DNA from: an uncultured Eggerthellaceae bacterium
Lineage (GTDB): Bacteria > Actinomycetota > Coriobacteriia > Coriobacteriales > Eggerthellaceae
Direction of reading: 5' to 3'
Length of the DNA stretch: 15,831 bases
Assembly (NCBI GenBank): GCA_934623455.1
Contig: CAKTVK010000045.1
Location: forward strand, 1 to 15,831
Shown: one piece after another, positions 14,135 to 15,831 of the stretch
Position numbering within the stretch: position 1 is the stretch's first letter
Layout: each line of letters starts with the position of its first letter
Translations under genes and position numbers: made by a program
The notes under the pieces: generated by a model
Database searches by the model: none
What the model saw: only the letters and a program-made list of their open reading frames with translations
What the model was told of the DNA's origin: nothing

Positions 14135-14281
14135 CTAAAAATCGATAGAAGTTGATAGCTTCTTCTTGCTTCGCGTTCTCGAACGCTTGGATTTGTCGCT
14201 ATGCCCCACACCCGCAACAACTTCGATACCAGGCATCCCTATAGTGCTCTTAAATCTATCCAGGTACGCATTTCTTTGCAT
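14135..14281 (-). pseudogene. N-terminal remnant of an AAA ATPase (DUF4143-type)
   Basis: The 48-residue segment MQRNAYLDRFKSTIGMPGIE and following VVAGVGHSDKSK resembles the start of AAA_14/DUF4143 ATPases, which begin with an R-x-x-YL-x-x-L stretch and a Walker A of the form VVTGVRRSGKS. Here the Walker A is damaged: GVGHSDKSK lacks the conserved Gly before Lys. After it the frame turns into a Lys/Ser/Arg-rich tail and stops. The remaining ~350 residues of such a protein are absent. The flanks are AT-rich compared with neighbouring genes, which suggests an acquired and decayed gene. The match is short and read by eye, so it is only moderately secure. Confidence 0.5.
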
Positions 14282-14300
14282 CGGTTTCACAACGGATTCT

Positions 14301-14336
14301 ATTACGCAATATTCAATTTCTTCATTTTTGCGTAAT
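14301..14336. repeat. Inverted repeat upstream of the DIP1984-family gene
   Basis: ATTACGCAA (14301-14309) and TTGCGTAAT (14328-14336) are perfect complements, and ATTGCGT recurs at about 14344-14350. The site lies in the AT-rich gap about 90-120 bp before the + strand gene and just upstream of the ATPase remnant, so it could be an operator for either. Confidence 0.45.
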
Positions 14337-14423
14337 ATCAATAATTGCGTCACAGGCGCACAAGGGGAATCATTCAAAACAGCACGCTGGCATTTGCCGG
14401 CAAAACAGCAGAAGGGGGATTCC

Positions 14424-14876
14424 ATGAAACTTGCTACAGCTCTCGCAGAGCGGGCTGACCTGCAAAGACGTATTGCCGAGCTTTCCAACCGCCTGGCAAA
14501 CAACGCCAGAGTGCAAGAAGGAGAAGCGCCCGCCGAAGATCCCGTCGACCTTATTCAGGAGCTCAATGATTGCATTGCGCGCCTGGAAGAACTCATGTCC
14601 CGTATCAACATGACCAACAGCCAAACATCCTGCAACGGCGCAACTATCACTCAAATGTTGGCAAAGCGCGATGCTTTGAGCCTGAAAGTCAAGGTCATGC
14701 GCGAATTCCTGGAAGAAGCAAGCCATCTTGTTGACCGCTACTCCCGAAGCGAAATCAAGGTGATCCCAACGGTGAAAGTACCCGATTTACGCCGCGAGGT
14801 AGACTCTTATGCCAAAGAGCTGCGCGTTTTAGACGAAAAACTTCAGGAACTCAACTGGACCACGGAGCTGCTATAA
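14424..14876 (+). CDS. DIP1984-family protein
   Basis: This is a 150-aa, mostly alpha-helical cytoplasmic protein. The start at 14424 follows GGGGG by 5-6 nt; the frame is open further upstream but through intergenic sequence. It begins MKLATALAERADLQRRIAEL, typical for the DIP1984 (septicolysin-related) family, then LSNRLANNARVQEGE with the characteristic N-A-x-V-Q-E-G-E stretch and EDPVDLIQELN. A central helix pair includes INMTNSQT and LAKRDALSLKVKVMREFLEEAS. The C-terminal half (YSRSEIKVIPTVKVPDLRRE) ends in a coiled coil and LQELNWTTELL. Family members have no proven biochemical role. It has no operon partners in this window. Confidence 0.8.
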   Translation: MKLATALAERADLQRRIAELSNRLANNARVQEGEAPAEDPVDLIQELNDCIARLEELMSRINMTNSQTSCNGATITQMLAKRDALSLKVKVMREFLEEASHLVDRYSRSEIKVIPTVKVPDLRREVDSYAKELRVLDEKLQELNWTTELL

Positions 14877-15312
14877 CAGCGCAAGAGCACAACAAAGGCG
14901 ATCGGTAGCCCGTCCGGGCGAATGCGATCTCGGCGGCAGAGAAGGGAGCCGCACCACAGTAGCGCCTACCGGGCGGGCGCCTGGCCCAAAGGCCACGTAA
15001 CGCAGCAAGCCCAGCAGCGTAACATGCGCACGGTTATTTCGCATGACGCACTACCCAGCATTGACGGACCGGCGAGGGCGGGATTCGGGGATTTGCCTTT
15101 TGTTGCAGAATAAATGAAGAAACCTGCGCCCACCCTTGTCACTCGTGCCCGCCACGCCATCCACACCCATACCTCTTTCCTTTGCTCGCGTTGCCCTGCG
15201 CGCGTCCCTGTCGCCACGCGCGTCTGCACGGGCGACGCCTTCCCTTCCCCACGTGCACTCTTCCCCTCCACCTATGGATGTTAACGTTATTCAACTTTTT
15301 TCATTCCAAGTA
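14877..15312. other. Gene-free stretch between the DIP1984-family gene and the feoA promoter
   Basis: I see no convincing gene in these 436 bp. Short GC-rich hairpins occur at 14908-14919 (GCCCG/CGGGC) and 14982-14995 (TGGCC/GGCCA). The section at about 15120-15270 is C- and T-rich on +. No tRNA, known riboswitch core or RNase P/SRP/tmRNA signature was recognised. Confidence 0.5.
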
Positions 15313-15341
15313 TTGACGTAGGAGTTCGCCGCCGCTAACAT
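15313..15341 (+). promoter_or_regulatory. feoA promoter
   Basis: TTGACG (15313-15318) and TAACAT (15336-15341) are spaced by exactly 17 bp, a good sigma-70-type promoter. The predicted start near 15348 leaves a leader of about 57 nt. Confidence 0.7.
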
Positions 15342-15353
15342 CTGTTTGTTCAC

Positions 15354-15371
15354 CAAAGCTAACACGCTTTG
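15354..15371 (+). promoter_or_regulatory. Palindrome in the feoA leader (operator or hairpin)
   Basis: CAAAGC (15354-15359) and GCTTTG (15366-15371) are perfect complements around TAACAC, just after the predicted transcription start. This is where a metalloregulator such as the DtxR-like protein would block feoA, or where a leader hairpin could form. It does not match the known DtxR/IdeR consensus closely. Confidence 0.45.
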
Positions 15372-15404
15372 TTTAGGAGACGCAAAAGGGAAACGAGGAT
15401 CATC

Positions 15405-15614
15405 ATGGTACTGTCAGAGTTGAGAGAAACCGGTAATTACCGCGTGAAGCAGCTCAAAGTAGGTGGCGACCTTGGCCGTCATTTGCAGGACATGGGCTTT
15501 TTGCCGGGCGAACCCATCACGGTCGTTTCGCATTTCGATGGCAACATCATTGTGAACGTGAAGGGCACCCGCGTGGCGCTTTCCGAACAAATGGCCAAAA
15601 GCATCATGATCTAA
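15405..15614 (+). CDS. feoA: Ferrous iron transport protein A
   Basis: This 69-aa protein is a FeoA-type SH3-like domain that acts at the cytoplasmic face with the FeoB Fe2+ transporter. The start at 15405 follows GAGGA by 5 nt; the frame is open a little further but without a site. The sequence has the usual order: LSELRETGNYRVKQLKVGGD, then LGRHLQDMGFLPGEPITVVS (the conserved L..MG..PG.....) and NIIVNVKGTRVALSEQMAKS at the end. feoB is not in the window; it would be expected just after the right edge. Regulation is likely at the promoter with a palindrome in the leader. Confidence 0.9.
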   Translation: MVLSELRETGNYRVKQLKVGGDLGRHLQDMGFLPGEPITVVSHFDGNIIVNVKGTRVALSEQMAKSIMI

Positions 15615-15625
15615 GATTCGCACCG

Positions 15626-15690
15626 GACGCATGGAATTGCACCTGACCAGCCCAAATGCGGCTGGTAGGAGGGGTGCGCCCCTGTGCGTC
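15626..15690 (+). promoter_or_regulatory. Structured RNA segment between feoA and the next gene
   Basis: Three nested stems can form: GACGCA/TGCGTC (15626-15631, 15685-15690), GCACC/GGTGC (15639-15643, 15673-15677) and CCAGCC/GGCTGG (15647-15652, 15660-15665). An alternative AGGGG/CCCCT hairpin overlaps. No T-run follows, so it is not a plain terminator. Position inside a likely feo operon suggests a regulatory or processing element. I cannot match it to a named riboswitch. Confidence 0.35.
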
Positions 15691-15770
15691 TAAACGTATC
15701 CCACGTATCACCCCAACAACGGCAACTGTTAGCGACCCGTTTTGCACTTATTTGAGAGGAGACCAGCTAT

Positions 15771-15794
15771 ATGAAGTCAAGGGCTAAACCGTAG
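15771..15794 (+). other. Seven-codon ORF with a ribosome binding site near the window edge
   Basis: ATG at 15771 is preceded by AGGAG at 9 nt and encodes MKSRAKP then TAG. It could be a leader peptide for the gene beyond the edge or chance. No longer frame starts in the remaining 37 bases. Confidence 0.25.
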
Positions 15795-15831
15795 GTTTTC
15801 GAGAACAATTTATTATCCGAACGTTGCAGCT

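Noticed and set aside
14922..15113. 63-codon + frame after the DIP1984-family gene
   Set aside because: No ribosome binding site and no recognisable motif. It lies in hairpin-containing non-coding sequence.

Overview
The window looks like chromosomal DNA of an actinobacterium, most likely class Coriobacteriia (Eggerthellaceae-like). The clues are a DivIC/FtsB gene directly followed by a Ppx/GppA gene, a decayed LuxR regulator with a membrane segment before its HTH domain, a telA-xpaC pair, a cohesin-like cell-wall protein and moderate GC content. The genus is not determined. Most genes are housekeeping or accessory chromosomal genes. There is no integrase, transposase, phage gene or CRISPR array.

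Region 1 (1-4.1 kb). The 3' part of an E. coli-type glutamate-cysteine ligase gene (gshA, + strand) converges on a secreted, membrane-anchored cohesin-like protein (- strand). A nitroreductase-like flavoprotein gene (+) follows. The xpaC-telA pair (-) has its own terminator, an intercistronic hairpin and a consensus -10 box.

Region 2 (5.5-7.9 kb, - strand). A polyprenyl diphosphate synthase gene is coupled to a gene for a cytoplasmic protein with two peptidoglycan-binding domains. Upstream is tRNA-Leu(TAA) with an encoded CCA. The 3' end of this tRNA is duplicated 190 bp downstream as a 30-bp direct repeat that frames a palindrome-rich segment, which looks like an att scar or small mobile remnant.

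Region 3 (7.9-12.6 kb). A divisome gene (divIC/ftsB family, with an unusually long disordered N-terminus) and ppx/gppA run on the + strand. They converge on an RluA pseudouridine synthase gene and a DtxR/MntR-type metalloregulator gene on the - strand. The convergent gap holds four related AT-rich palindromes with SD-like and anti-SD-like arms and covarying stem bases. It is the most striking unexplained structure here.

Region 4 (12.7-14.4 kb). This stretch holds decayed genes: a frameshifted and truncated LuxR regulator, and a degenerate N-terminal fragment of an AAA ATPase. A candidate CU-rich small RNA (- strand, with its own weak promoter and a good terminator), short GC-rich repeats and a perfect 23-bp inverted repeat lie around them. 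The HIT-family hydrolase gene is intact.

Region 5 (14.4-15.8 kb). A DIP1984-family gene is followed by about 500 bp with no gene, then feoA with a good sigma-70-type promoter and a leader hairpin. Downstream of feoA are a folded non-coding segment and a 7-codon ORF just before the window ends. The DtxR-like repressor and feoA suggest iron control, but the sequence does not prove that link.
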